Shown: positions 1 through 10,575, numbered from the stretch's first letter. The stretch: DNA of 43,746 nt from Liquorilactobacillus mali (GCF_001437155.1 NZ_JQAR01000020.1:1-43746), one strand, 5' to 3'. Numbers and translations are program-made. Notes: generated from the letters alone by a model not told the origin.

Positions 1-79
1 TACAACTTCTGCTTTTAATTTTGAACTATATTTGGTCATAAAAAAAGTACCTCACAACCATTAGACTCTTTGTCTAACA
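1..79 (-). mobile_element. Edge of an IS3-type insertion sequence with the transposase N-terminus
   Basis: An ATG at 39 on the minus strand, with GAGGT 5' of it, opens a frame running off the window edge that reads MTKYSSKLKAEVV. This looks like the N-terminus of the helix-turn-helix orfA of IS3-family transposases common in lactobacilli. Just upstream, TTAGAC at 61-66 and GTCTAA at 72-77 form a short inverted repeat, and the minus strand begins TGTTAGAC at 79, a plausible element end. Only 13 codons are visible, so the family call rests on a short match. Confidence 0.5.
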
Positions 80-145
80 ATTATGAAGCACTTCAGATAA
101 CAACCTGGATATGGCTCATTTATTATTTTTAAAGCTTACTAACCA

Positions 146-1825
146 CTAGCTAGTAACTTCTTCTTTCTTGAAAGCCTGTCTAATTTCAATCTGTTTTTCA
201 ACCTCGGACAGCATCTTTTCTTTTGTTTCACCTGTCCAACTGTAGTAGTTAGCCATTTCATCAATTACTTCTTTATAGACCGACTTCATATGTTTAAAGC
301 CAAATAGCATCTGACTACTCCTGCGTAGAAGATAGTCAATTGGATGAACTACCATTTCATCTTCCAAACCATAATGCAATTGAGCATAATCAATAGGCTC
401 TAATTCTGTATCTGCATCTTTGGCCTTTTCTAAGAACTTATAAACTTCATCGACATTTAAACCATAGCGATGAACTAATGCCTTAGCTTGCTCTTCCTCT
501 AAGCCAGCATCAATTCCACGCTTAACTGCTCCTGGGAAAAACTCTTTAAATCCTTGACTTCCTTTACCGTCTGCTCCTGACAATGGTAATTTTTCTGTTT
601 GTGTATCCACATAATGATAGTCACCATACTCTTGCGCAAAATCTTTAGCTAACTTATTAATAATTTTCTCCGCCATCTTACGATATCCAGTCAGTTTACC
701 TCCAGCAATTGAATACAGACCCGAATCCGAATGGAATATTTCATCTTTACGTGAAATCTCAGATGGGCTCTTGCCTTCCTCCTGGATCAGCGGTCTAACA
801 CCCGACCAAGCTGATTCAACATCGGCAAAGGTCAGTGGTTCAATCGCAAACATTTGATTAACGGCACTTAAAATATAATGCACATCTTTACTTGTAATTG
901 ATGGTTCTTTCGGGTCTTTATCCCAACTGGTATCAGTCGTACCAAAATATGTCTTTCCTTCACGGGGGATGACGAACATCATTCTTTTATCGTTGAATGG
1001 TGTATCAAAGAAAATCGCATTCTTAACTGGAAATTTTGCATTATCAACAACCAAATGAACACCTTTAGTAAGATGCAGATGCTTTCCCACATCGGAACCA
1101 TCCATTTGCCTGATTTTATCTACCCATGGACCTGCAGCATTGACAACACGTTTTGCATAAATCGTGCCTGTGTTACCAGACACCCGATCAACATATCTTG
1201 CACCATTAACTTTTCCTTGACCATTGTATGTCAAGTCTGTAACTTCTGTATAATTTGCTAACAAGACTCCTTGTTCGTTTGCTTTTTTTGCAACTTCTAG
1301 CACAAGCCGGGCATCATCTGTACGATATTCAACATATACCCCTGTTCCTTTCAAACCATCGGGCTTGAGATACGGCTCGCGTTTAAGAGAATCACTAGGG
1401 TCAAGCATGAACTTTCTCTCACTTTTTTTAACTTTTGCTAAATAATCATAAACATCTAGGGCAATTGCCGTTGTAAATTTACCAAAAGTTCCACCCGCAT
1501 AAAATGGGAGCATCATCTTCAATGGTGTTGTCACATGTGGCGCATTCTCGTAGACGATTGCACGTTCTGATCCAACTTCTGCTACTTCATGAATCGCAAG
1601 CTGCTTAAGATAGCGCAACCCACCATGAACAAGTTTAGTCGATCTACTGGAAGTTCCAGAAGCAAAGTCCCTCATTTCAATCAAGCCTGTCTTCAATCCT
1701 CTAGTCTCAGCATCTAAGGCAATTCCAACACCTGTTATTCCGCCGCCAATTACCAGTACATCAAGTTCTTCATCTTGCATTTTCTGTAAATTATTTTCTC
1801 TCGTCTGCATATTAAAAACTGTCAT
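146..1825 (-). CDS. glpD: Glycerol-3-phosphate dehydrogenase/oxidase, FAD-dependent
   Basis: Oxidises sn-glycerol-3-phosphate to dihydroxyacetone phosphate at the membrane, passing electrons to quinone or, in oxidase forms, to oxygen. The N-terminal dinucleotide-binding motif VIGGGITGVG (about residues 25-34) binds FAD, and the FAD-contacting stretch TSSRSTKLVHGGLRYL follows near residue 60. The ATG at 1825 is chosen over the TTG at 1828 because AGGAGG (1833-1838) lies 7 bases away. At 559 residues it matches the Bacillus GlpD length and lacks the roughly 50-residue insert of streptococcal and enterococcal GlpO oxidases. It follows glpK by 14 bases, so the two form a glpKD operon. No glpF is adjacent; the only aquaglyceroporin here is in the lar operon. 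Confidence 0.95.
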   Translation of the reverse strand: MTVFNMQTRENNLQKMQDEELDVLVIGGGITGVGIALDAETRGLKTGLIEMRDFASGTSSRSTKLVHGGLRYLKQLAIHEVAEVGSERAIVYENAPHVTTPLKMMLPFYAGGTFGKFTTAIALDVYDYLAKVKKSERKFMLDPSDSLKREPYLKPDGLKGTGVYVEYRTDDARLVLEVAKKANEQGVLLANYTEVTDLTYNGQGKVNGARYVDRVSGNTGTIYAKRVVNAAGPWVDKIRQMDGSDVGKHLHLTKGVHLVVDNAKFPVKNAIFFDTPFNDKRMMFVIPREGKTYFGTTDTSWDKDPKEPSITSKDVHYILSAVNQMFAIEPLTFADVESAWSGVRPLIQEEGKSPSEISRKDEIFHSDSGLYSIAGGKLTGYRKMAEKIINKLAKDFAQEYGDYHYVDTQTEKLPLSGADGKGSQGFKEFFPGAVKRGIDAGLEEEQAKALVHRYGLNVDEVYKFLEKAKDADTELEPIDYAQLHYGLEDEMVVHPIDYLLRRSSQMLFGFKHMKSVYKEVIDEMANYYSWTGETKEKMLSEVEKQIEIRQAFKKEEVTS

Positions 1826-1839
1826 CAATATTCCTCCTA

Positions 1840-3459
<1,620 letters not shown>

Positions 3460-3608
3460 TTAGCTGCTCACTTCATCACAAATGTATCGTGCAAAACATC
3501 TTATTACAAATTTCACAATCTTTTAAGGTATACCAATTCTTTGATCTATCTCGAAATATTATGTTGTATAATATCACTAATCAATTAATTTTTAAGGAAG
3601 GTACTTTT

Positions 3609-4301
3609 ATGAAAAAAATAGGTTTGATTGGTGGTATGGGACCAGTTTCGACAATTGACTATTATCAGCAACTGGTAACTAAATTTCAGCAAGTACATCC
3701 TAATGCTTGTCCACCAATCGTGATTGACAGTCTGGATGTTTTTGAACTCTTAAAATTAGAAGAAACAGGAGATAAACAAGCTCTTTTACAGGAACTGTTG
3801 ACTAGTCTCAACAATCTAAAAAATGCAGGCGCTAGTTTCGCTGCTTTAACAGCAAATACACCTCATATGGTTTTTACTGAATTAGCCAGCGCTTCCCCGT
3901 TGCCTTTGATAAGCATTGTGGACTCGACCTTAGCGGCCATCAAGAAAAACAAACAAAAAAATATTGGACTACTTGGCACAAAAATGACAATGGAGCTTGG
4001 ATTTTATCAAAAAAAATTGCAATCTGCAGGCATTAATCCTGTGACCCCATCTGCCGAACAAATCAATACCATTCACCAAATAATATCTAAGGAATTGGAG
4101 GTTGGTATTGTAACAACTCAAAGTAAACAAAAGCTGCTTGAAATAATCAAAAAAATGAGTTCAAAAAACAACCTAGATGGAGTAATCCTAGGTTGCACCG
4201 AACTCCCATTAATATTAAGCCAAAAAGATATCACCATAACTGTATACGATACTGTTTCAATTCATGTAGCTGATATACTCAACACTGCACTGCAGGGATG
4301 A
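3609..4301 (+). CDS. Aspartate/glutamate racemase family, mono-cysteine broad-specificity type
   Basis: PLP-independent amino-acid racemase of the Asp/Glu/hydantoin racemase superfamily, 230 residues. The start is ATG 3609 with AAGGAAGG upstream; an in-frame extension to 3426 has no ribosome binding site. The N-terminal GLIGGMGPVST motif is typical. Classical aspartate racemases use two cysteines. Here the first catalytic position is Thr81 (in LTANTPH) while the second, Cys196 (in LGCTEL), is kept. This Thr/Cys pair matches E. coli YgeA (Thr83/Cys197), which acts on homoserine and other amino acids, and Bacillus RacX. It may supply D-amino acids for the wall or biofilm. It converges on the TetR gene with one base between the stops. 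Confidence 0.85.
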   Translation: MKKIGLIGGMGPVSTIDYYQQLVTKFQQVHPNACPPIVIDSLDVFELLKLEETGDKQALLQELLTSLNNLKNAGASFAALTANTPHMVFTELASASPLPLISIVDSTLAAIKKNKQKNIGLLGTKMTMELGFYQKKLQSAGINPVTPSAEQINTIHQIISKELEVGIVTTQSKQKLLEIIKKMSSKNNLDGVILGCTELPLILSQKDITITVYDTVSIHVADILNTALQG

Positions 4302-4302
4302 G

Positions 4303-4857
4303 TTAGTACTTTATCCCGAATAAAATCATTCTAAAAAGAGATGTTATTGTCTCCTTGAAATCTAAGCCATTTTCTTCGAGATAGTTTCCTCCCAATAAGC
4401 GATTAAAAGTCTGCTGTATCAACATTTGTAAAACTTTTTTTTCAGTACTGGTTAATACTCTGATATTTTCATTCTCAACTACACGTATATATATCAGTTC
4501 ACTCAACTCGTCTAATTTCTCTTGTATTTTAATCCGTTGTTCTGGATAATCATTCTTGATTTTTACTACAAATTTAATTAGTTTATCTACATCAGAATTA
4601 TTAGGGAAATTGCTACATCGACACCTCGAAAAGTCTGAGAGTGACAGCTCGCCTACTGCTTTTTCCCAACTGTTTCTAAACTCATAAAATACAAAATCAA
4701 TTGTTTCACTGATGATTGCGGCCTTACTTGGAAAGAGCATGTACAAAGTTCTCTTACTAATCTTAAGTTCTCTAGCAAATTCTGCCGTAGTAAGCTTTGT
4801 GTCTTCTTTCTCTAATATGCATATAATTTTTTCATATATTTTTCTGTCTTTATCCAT
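4303..4857 (-). CDS. TetR-family transcriptional regulator
   Basis: 184 residues. An N-terminal helix-turn-helix covers about residues 18-50 (LTTAEFARELKISKRTLYMLFPSKAAI), the standard TetR DNA-binding pattern including the xLYxxFxSKxxL signature. The remaining roughly 130 residues form a helical ligand domain with no recognisable specificity. It is transcribed away from the tyrosine phosphatase gene at 5040, which is a plausible target: an inverted repeat overlaps that gene's -10 box. The ligand is unknown. Confidence 0.85.
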   Translation of the reverse strand: MDKDRKIYEKIICILEKEDTKLTTAEFARELKISKRTLYMLFPSKAAIISETIDFVFYEFRNSWEKAVGELSLSDFSRCRCSNFPNNSDVDKLIKFVVKIKNDYPEQRIKIQEKLDELSELIYIRVVENENIRVLTSTEKKVLQMLIQQTFNRLLGGNYLEENGLDFKETITSLFRMILFGIKY

Positions 4858-4966
4858 AAAATGGTTACTCCTAAAACTTTTTTGAATAATATATTATCGC
4901 TAATAGTTATTTTTTCACAAAGATTAAAACACGGGCACATATTTTTTTAAAGTATTTAGCTATCTT

Positions 4967-5005
4967 TTTACTTTTTTTCCATCCTTAGTGTACAATCAGT
5001 ATTGT
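4967..5005 (+). promoter_or_regulatory. Promoter of the tyrosine phosphatase gene with an overlapping inverted repeat
   Basis: TTTACT (4967-4972), an 18-base spacer and TACAAT (4991-4996). The inverted repeat ACAAT-cagt-ATTGT (4992-5005) covers the -10 box and could be an operator for the divergent TetR protein; that link is inference. Confidence 0.4.
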
Positions 5006-5039
5006 GCTTTAAAACTAATATAACACGGGAGTGATTTGT

Positions 5040-5798
5040 TTGAGTGTTGACTATACAAAGAAAACTACCATTGTAAACATCAGAGATATTGGTGGTATCC
5101 CTGTTACACATGGTCAATTAAGAGAAAAAACATTTTTCAGAAGCGGCGAATTGTGTAACATTTCTACCCATGATATCTCTTTTCTTGAAGATAAACTACA
5201 CTTAAAAAAAATATATGACTTTAGACGACCAGAGGAAATAGAGCGACGGCCAGATTCTCCATTTGAAAAAGTTGAATATGAAAATATTAATTTGATGTCC
5301 AAAGCAGGTCGAGCTAACCCAAGTCTTAAAAACATGACCATTTCTGATGACATAGAATCACAAATGCTTGATGCGTACACAGAACTTGTACTGGGCAACT
5401 CTGCTCAAACGGGCTACCATACTTTTCTTATGGAATTAGTAAAAAATCCGCAGCCTATAATTTTTCACTGTTTTGCTGGCAAAGATCGTACTGGTTTCGC
5501 TGCAGCTTTGCTTCTAAAAATTGCAGGTGCTGCTCCAGATGATATCTATAAGGATTATTTAATGACAAATGAAGCTCGCAAGGAAGCTAATGAGGCAATT
5601 CTAAATGCCTTCTCTGATAAACTATCTCCCAAAAAATTAGCGGGGCTAGAAGTATCATTAAATGTTAAAAAAGATTACTTAGCATACGCATTTAAATTAA
5701 TCAATCAACAATTTGGAAGCTTTGACAACTATCTTCTTGATGCTCTTGCCCTTCCAAAAAGTTATGTTTCAACTTTCCAAGATATTTATGTCATTTAG
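5040..5798 (+). CDS. Protein-tyrosine phosphatase, DSP/LipA-like (Y_phosphatase3)
   Basis: Cytoplasmic phosphatase of the family that removes phosphate from tyrosine or phosphoinositide substrates, 252 residues. The start is taken as TTG 5040; the GTG at 5031 falls inside the likely Shine-Dalgarno GGGAGTGA. The N-terminal NIRDIGGIPV segment is the conserved start of the family. The P-loop HCFAGKDRTG carries the nucleophile Cys144 and the phosphate-binding Arg150, with the Lys-Asp pair typical of this family. It stands alone, divergent from a TetR gene, and ends before a strong terminator. The physiological substrate is unknown; LAB homologues have been suggested to act on capsule or cell-surface regulation. 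Confidence 0.88.
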   Translation: MSVDYTKKTTIVNIRDIGGIPVTHGQLREKTFFRSGELCNISTHDISFLEDKLHLKKIYDFRRPEEIERRPDSPFEKVEYENINLMSKAGRANPSLKNMTISDDIESQMLDAYTELVLGNSAQTGYHTFLMELVKNPQPIIFHCFAGKDRTGFAAALLLKIAGAAPDDIYKDYLMTNEARKEANEAILNAFSDKLSPKKLAGLEVSLNVKKDYLAYAFKLINQQFGSFDNYLLDALALPKSYVSTFQDIYVI

Positions 5799-5869
5799 CC
5801 TTATGAAAAACTTACTGTGCATAGATCATGGATAGAAACAATGACTATGAAGCTCTTTTCCTTATATAA

Positions 5870-5918
5870 AAAGAGGGGAGTCAGGCCAAAATTTAACTTT
5901 TGACCCGATCCCCTCTTT
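5870..5918. terminator. Bidirectional terminator, member 1 of a repeated hairpin family
   Basis: Arms AAAGAGGGGA (5870-5879) and TCCCCTCTTT (5909-5918) enclose an inner GG.CAAAA / TTTTG.CC stem. It separates the phosphatase from the convergent nitroreductase. The inner core resembles the terminators at 15608, 17419 and 33303. Confidence 0.8.
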
Positions 5919-5979
5919 ATTATTCCCTTATTTGCAAGACTATCCATCTCTTGACAGATAGCTCCTAAAAAAACAGAAA

Positions 5980-6585
5980 TTAATCTTCGATCACTAATAC
6001 ACGTTTATCGTCATCCATGTAAACTTTCTCTTCACGTGTTGCTTCTATTGATCCAAATGGCATTTCTGCACGCAATACCCAGCCTTCAGGAACATTAAAT
6101 GCTTCCTTAAAAGCATCATCTATAAGTGGATTGTAATGTTGCAAACTTGCACCTAGCTTATTTTCTGCTAAAGCAACCCATACACTCTGTTGAGCCCCAC
6201 CAAGTCCTTGTTCAGACCAATCTTGGAAGTTATCAGCATACAAAGTAAACTGTGCTTTATTATCATCAATTGTTGTTTGGTCTGTAAAGAATAAAATCGT
6301 CCCAAAACCAGCTTTGAATGAATTAATTTTTTTCTTTGTCTTTGCATATGCTTCTTCTGTGGGTACTTCAGACTTCAATCTTTCAATTACCAAATCCCAA
6401 GCCTTATCTGATGCATTTCCAAAAAGCACGATAGCACGCGTTGATTGGTTATTAAAAGCTGTAGGTGATTCCTTGATCGCATTTTTAACCAAATTAACTA
6501 TTTCTTCTTTTGATTCAGTAACATTTCTTCCCAAAGCATAAATTGAGCGTCTATTTTTTAATAATTCGATAAATTTTCGTTCCAT
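5980..6585 (-). CDS. Nitroreductase family protein, Frm2/HBN1-like
   Basis: FMN-dependent oxidoreductase that reduces nitro or quinone-like compounds with NAD(P)H. The N-terminal NRRSIYALG motif is characteristic of the roughly 200-residue Frm2-like branch, and the middle GLGGAQQSVWVALAENKLGASLQHYNP segment is the flavin-site region. The start at ATG 6585 follows AGGAG and gives 201 residues, the family length; the in-frame extension upstream lacks a ribosome binding site. It is monocistronic with its own consensus promoter. The natural substrate is unknown; a role in detoxification or redox stress is inferred. Confidence 0.9.
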   Translation of the reverse strand: MERKFIELLKNRRSIYALGRNVTESKEEIVNLVKNAIKESPTAFNNQSTRAIVLFGNASDKAWDLVIERLKSEVPTEEAYAKTKKKINSFKAGFGTILFFTDQTTIDDNKAQFTLYADNFQDWSEQGLGGAQQSVWVALAENKLGASLQHYNPLIDDAFKEAFNVPEGWVLRAEMPFGSIEATREEKVYMDDDKRVLVIED

Positions 6586-6637
6586 TAAAAATTCTCCTGA
6601 CATGAATTGATTTGTTATCTTTTATATAACATCTTTA

Positions 6638-6666
6638 ATTGTAATTAACTTTTTCTTACTTGTCAA
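6638..6666 (-). promoter_or_regulatory. Promoter of the nitroreductase gene
   Basis: Minus strand TTGACA (6661-6666), 17-base spacer, TACAAT (6638-6643): near consensus. An inverted repeat AAAAGTC/GACTTTT (6679-6702) lies directly upstream of the -35 box and could bind a regulator. Confidence 0.7.
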
Positions 6667-6763
6667 TACTTACTTTTTAAAAGTCTAACTTTCTTGACTT
6701 TTTGCATGTCTCATTACATTTTGCTATGCTTTATGAATACTATCTTGAAAGTTGGTAACACTC

Positions 6764-7255
6764 ATGAATACATATATTTTACTAAAGAATAAAATGCCTT
6801 CATCCATCAAGAAAGCTTGGATTATAAAAGATCTGATAACTTTTTTTATTTCAATTGCTGTCATTGAAGCACTTCGCTTTTTTGCTAAAGTTTTTTGGCA
6901 CTCTGCCTGGATAAATAGATCTCAACTAATTCTTATACTCATTGTGACATCAATAACCGTATTTTCTTTAATTTTAATTCCATATAAGTACTTTTTTCAT
7001 CGTTATGAAATCAATCAAACGGAAGTGGCAATTCAAACTGGTTTTTTCTTCCGCAAAACTATCTATATTCCCCTAGTCCGGATACAGCACATTGAAGCTT
7101 CTCAAGGACCGATCCTTCGTTTAATAGGTCTGACCGAATTGTCAATTCATACTGCTGCAAGTACTCACCACTTGAGCGGATTAGATATTAAAACAGCTGC
7201 CGACTTACGTGCACAAATACTGGAGTTAGTCGAGGTGATTCGTGAAGATGTCTAA
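6764..7255 (+). CDS. Bacterial PH-domain (bPH2) membrane protein, YdbS-like
   Basis: About 163 residues. Two hydrophobic segments near the N-terminus (about residues 20-40 and 50-70) precede a bacterial pleckstrin-like domain with the pattern YEINQTEVAIQTGFFFRKT then IPLVRIQHIE and GLTELSIHTA. This is the YdbS/YdbT family of Bacillus, membrane proteins of unsettled function linked to resistance against heterologous antimicrobial peptides. The start is uncertain: ATG 6764 has no good ribosome binding site, and TTG 6752 and ATG 6794 are alternatives. It overlaps the following ydbT-like gene by 8 bases, so the two are translated together and probably form a complex. Confidence 0.8.
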   Translation: MNTYILLKNKMPSSIKKAWIIKDLITFFISIAVIEALRFFAKVFWHSAWINRSQLILILIVTSITVFSLILIPYKYFFHRYEINQTEVAIQTGFFFRKTIYIPLVRIQHIEASQGPILRLIGLTELSIHTAASTHHLSGLDIKTAADLRAQILELVEVIREDV

Positions 7256-8741
7256 ATATCAACGTCTCCATCCTCTTGTAATACTAAAAAAGAGCATTTC
7301 ATGGTCATATTCTTTCGTACTCATACTAATTTTCGATATCTTACGTAATCCCAGTGACGGACCCAATTGGTTTTTTAGTATCTCAATCTTTGGTGCCTTA
7401 ATTGCGGTAGCAATTATATTTAATGCATACCAGTGGGTCACATTTAAATACCAAATCAGTTCCACAACTCTCTCAATTAAAACCGGTATATTTTTTAAAC
7501 GTGAACAAATCATCCCTTTTTCGAGAATCCAGTCAATTCATCAGGAATCATGGTTTTTATTTCGGCCATTTCAAATTATTAAACTTACTATTGAGACTGC
7601 TAGTTCAGGTAGCAAGGTTGAAAATACGATATTGGAGGTAGTACCCCAGTCAACGTATGATTTACTTGAAAAACTACGGCTTGGAAAAAATGATATTATC
7701 GACACAAATATCAACCAAACTAATGAACAGCACTATAAAGAACAATATTCTGTATCTTTGAATGATATTATTGTCTTTTCACTCGTTGATTTTGATGTTC
7801 TTTCTGGCCTGTTAGGATTAGTTGCTGCAGTTTATCAATTTAGTAACTTTTCCGATAAATATCTGAACCCGTTTTTGAATAAGGTGGTTACAAGTGGACT
7901 ATTAATCATTTCTTCATTTATAATCATAATTATTGTAGTCACCATTTTTGTATCTATTGCCAAAAACATTTTCAAATATTACAAATTCAAGGTATATCGA
8001 GAGCTTGATAACATAATTATAGAACGCGGTTTTTTTACGCGTACCATTTTAAGTGTTCCAATCGAACGGATTCAAGCTATTCGTACAAAAGGGTCTTTGT
8101 TACAAATTCTCTTAAGCATTAGAAGCGTTGAACTTTTATTGGCATCTGGTAAAAAAAGTGAAAATAATGAAAATACCGAAGACACTACCTTTTTTCTTTT
8201 TCCGATAATAAATCGTCGTTTATTATCCACGAAACTGGCACAAATTATACCCGAGTTCACTGAAACACTTAATCAAAAGGAACCACAATCATTCCCATGT
8301 CCACCACATTATTTTCTATTCAGCCGATTTCATTTTCTAGGCCTTTTCTTACTAATTCCGCTATTTTTTTGGAATAGTAGTAGCGGTTGGAAATTCTTGT
8401 TTGTTATACTAATACTTTCTTTTACATTATTGTCAGTTATTAGCTCTATTTGGAAAACTAAAATTCAATCTAGCACATATTACGAAAAAGGATTACTCAC
8501 AATCAAAACCGTTCATTTTTTTATACTCAATGAATATCTCTGCCCTTTAAATAAAATTCAATCAATTTCAATATCAACTACACCATTTCTCTATTATCAG
8601 AAGCTTGGACACACAACTCTTTCACTTAAAACTGGAGAAACAGCTTTGAAGATAAAGTTAAAGTATCTATCATGGCCGATTTGCGAGAATATTAAAAAAT
8701 GTTGTTCCCCTAAAATCAAAAAATATACTTTAAAAAAATGA
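7248..8741 (+). CDS. Bacterial PH-domain membrane protein with three bPH2 repeats, YdbT-like
   Basis: 497 residues. Three copies of the bPH2 domain are separated by transmembrane pairs. Recurrent motifs are FKRE-IIPFSRIQSI (about residue 87), IERGFFTRTILSVPIERIQAI (about 260) and LCPLNKIQSI (about 430); each domain follows two hydrophobic stretches. ATG 7248 is chosen because GAGGTGAT lies 8 bases upstream; the in-frame GTG at 7242 is too close. It overlaps the preceding bPH2 gene, the same pairing as Bacillus ydbS-ydbT. Function is unknown beyond the membrane location. Its stop codon lies inside the terminator stem at 8738-8795. Confidence 0.85.
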   Translation: MSKYQRLHPLVILKKSISWSYSFVLILIFDILRNPSDGPNWFFSISIFGALIAVAIIFNAYQWVTFKYQISSTTLSIKTGIFFKREQIIPFSRIQSIHQESWFLFRPFQIIKLTIETASSGSKVENTILEVVPQSTYDLLEKLRLGKNDIIDTNINQTNEQHYKEQYSVSLNDIIVFSLVDFDVLSGLLGLVAAVYQFSNFSDKYLNPFLNKVVTSGLLIISSFIIIIIVVTIFVSIAKNIFKYYKFKVYRELDNIIIERGFFTRTILSVPIERIQAIRTKGSLLQILLSIRSVELLLASGKKSENNENTEDTTFFLFPIINRRLLSTKLAQIIPEFTETLNQKEPQSFPCPPHYFLFSRFHFLGLFLLIPLFFWNSSSGWKFLFVILILSFTLLSVISSIWKTKIQSSTYYEKGLLTIKTVHFFILNEYLCPLNKIQSISISTTPFLYYQKLGHTTLSLKTGETALKIKLKYLSWPICENIKKCCSPKIKKYTLKK

Positions 8742-8795
8742 AAAAATAATTTGCTGACTAGCCTGGTAACTATAGTCAGCAAATTATTTTTTCAT
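8738..8795. terminator. Bidirectional terminator whose stem holds both convergent stop codons
   Basis: A perfect 23-base inverted repeat (arms 8738-8760 and 8773-8795) with a 12-base loop. The stop of the ydbT-like gene (8739-8741) and that of the minus-strand reductase (8792-8794) both lie in the stem. The A/T-rich outer arms give T-runs on both strands. Confidence 0.9.
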
Positions 8796-9478
8796 TTCAT
8801 AGCAAGATTACCTGCACTTTTTGCCTCTATTCCTCTTTTTGTTGTTTCAAAAGAAGCTAGTGCCGTCCTCAATTCATCATATCCTAAATTTGCACCAAAA
8901 ACTGGACTTCCTGGTTCCATTCTAATTCCCTGAGAAAGATTGCCTCCATCCAAGGGATCAAAACCAAAGTCATCAACTATTGCAGCAACTTTTTGAACTG
9001 CATCTTTGTTGTTACCAACTATGGCAATCGCTTTTCGTTTCTTCTGTCCCTTAGACTTCGCTTCATCATACAAGTTGTGGTACCCCATATGATTGAAGGC
9101 TTTTACAACAATACTTTTCTTTAGATAATTTTGAACTAATTCACTTGATGAACTACTAACATCAGTTAGTTCCGGACGCTGCCCATCAACTTCCCACCAA
9201 TAATTCATCGCATCAATTACAAGTTTACCTGCTAATTGTTCAGCAGAAAGTGTCTGATATTTGCCTAGCGGAAGCGCTAGAATAAGAGTATCTGTTTTTT
9301 CTATAACTTCTTTTGCGGTAAGTGCCTTAGCACTCGGTAACAATACCTCTACCGTTAATGCAATCTTTTCAGGACTGCCTGATCCAGCAATATACACTTG
9401 ATATCCTGCCCTTGAGGCAAGTTGGCCTAATACCATCCCTAATTTTCCAGCTCCCAGAATTCCAATTTTTTTCACCAT
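8792..9478 (-). CDS. NADPH-dependent F420-reductase-like oxidoreductase (NAD-binding)
   Basis: 228 residues. The N-terminal Rossmann motif GILGAGKLGMVLGQLASRAG (about residues 6-25) and the middle segment SIVVKAFNHMGYHNL are typical of F420H2:NADP oxidoreductase-like proteins, which in non-F420 organisms are dinucleotide oxidoreductases of unknown substrate. Lactobacilli are not known to make F420, so the cofactor partner may be a flavin. It starts 2 bases after the stop of the LLM oxidoreductase gene, with its ribosome binding site (GAGGGA) inside that gene's last codons, so the two are translationally coupled and probably work together. Confidence 0.82.
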   Translation of the reverse strand: MVKKIGILGAGKLGMVLGQLASRAGYQVYIAGSGSPEKIALTVEVLLPSAKALTAKEVIEKTDTLILALPLGKYQTLSAEQLAGKLVIDAMNYWWEVDGQRPELTDVSSSSSELVQNYLKKSIVVKAFNHMGYHNLYDEAKSKGQKKRKAIAIVGNNKDAVQKVAAIVDDFGFDPLDGGNLSQGIRMEPGSPVFGANLGYDELRTALASFETTKRGIEAKSAGNLAMK

Positions 9479-9480
9479 TT

Positions 9481-10524
9481 CTATCCCTCGCTTAATAACT
9501 CACGCACCTTTGGAATTATTTTAGTAGCATACAGTTCAATTGTACGTTCACGAGCATTTGCTGACAATCCTCCAGCACCATACACTAATTCAAATCTTCC
9601 TATACCTAAAGTCTTGATCATTCTGGCAATTCTCTTTGCCACTGTTTCGGGTGAACCGACATAGAATGAACCATTCTGAACTTCACCTTCATACTGTTCT
9701 CGCGACATTGGTGTCCAGCCACGATCTTGCCCGATTCTTACAAAACTTGCTCTGATATGATTCCATCCTAATTCAATTGCCTCCTCATCCGTGTCTGCAA
9801 TCACTCCATGTGAATGGACTGCAATTGGATAGGCTGGTTGTTCGAATTTTGCTGCAGCTTTCTTATATAACTCGATATATGCATTGAATCTTTCAGGTGA
9901 ACCTCCGATAATAGCTAAAGTCAATGGAAAACCATATCTTGCAGTTCTCACAACAGACTCAGGTGAACCACCAACTGCAATTCTTGTCGCTATCTTACCA
10001 TTATCCGTTTTTGGAAAAACATCGGCATCCTTTAATGCTGCTCTAGTTGTACCTTCCCAAGTTACTGGCTTTTCTTCCAATAACTTGGAATACAAGTTAA
10101 GCTTTTCTTCAAAGAGAACATCATAGTTTTGTAGATCATATCCAAATAACGGAAATGATTCTGTAAATGACCCCCTGCCTAATACGGCCTCTGCACGGCC
10201 TCTTGATATTGCTTCAAGAGTTGCAAAACGTTCATATACTCTCACTGGGTCATCCGAACTCAATACTGTGACACCCGTAGCCAACGTAATTTTCTTCGTA
10301 ATAGATGCAATTGCAGCTAAAACTGTATCTGGACTTGAAATTGCATAATCAGCTCGGTGATGTTCCCCCAAGGCTATGACATCAATTCCTAATTCATCAG
10401 CCATTTTTGCTTCCTTGACTACCTGTCTGATAGCTTCAGCCTGTGTGAAGGATTTGCCGTTTTCATCTTGCGGAATATCTCCGAATGAATCCAGACCAAA
10501 CACTAATTCCTCTGGTTTTATCAT
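9481..10524 (-). CDS. LLM-class flavin-dependent oxidoreductase (luciferase-like)
   Basis: 347 residues, bacterial luciferase-like TIM barrel. Recognisable parts are LGIDVIALGEHHRADYAISSP (about residues 46-66), the TLATGVTVLSSDDPVRVYERFATLE segment and GRGSF. Family members are FMN-using monooxygenases or F420-dependent dehydrogenases; the close luciferase-like form suggests a flavin enzyme. ATG 10524 has AAGGCGGT upstream. First gene of a two-gene operon with the F420-type oxidoreductase. A separate FMN reductase gene is divergent at 11116, which could supply reduced FMN; this pairing is inferred from position. Confidence 0.88.
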   Translation of the reverse strand: MIKPEELVFGLDSFGDIPQDENGKSFTQAEAIRQVVKEAKMADELGIDVIALGEHHRADYAISSPDTVLAAIASITKKITLATGVTVLSSDDPVRVYERFATLEAISRGRAEAVLGRGSFTESFPLFGYDLQNYDVLFEEKLNLYSKLLEEKPVTWEGTTRAALKDADVFPKTDNGKIATRIAVGGSPESVVRTARYGFPLTLAIIGGSPERFNAYIELYKKAAAKFEQPAYPIAVHSHGVIADTDEEAIELGWNHIRASFVRIGQDRGWTPMSREQYEGEVQNGSFYVGSPETVAKRIARMIKTLGIGRFELVYGAGGLSANARERTIELYATKIIPKVRELLSEG

Positions 10525-10575
10525 TTTTTTACCGCCTTCTCCAATTATATTCTTATTTTTTGTAAGTATATTAAG

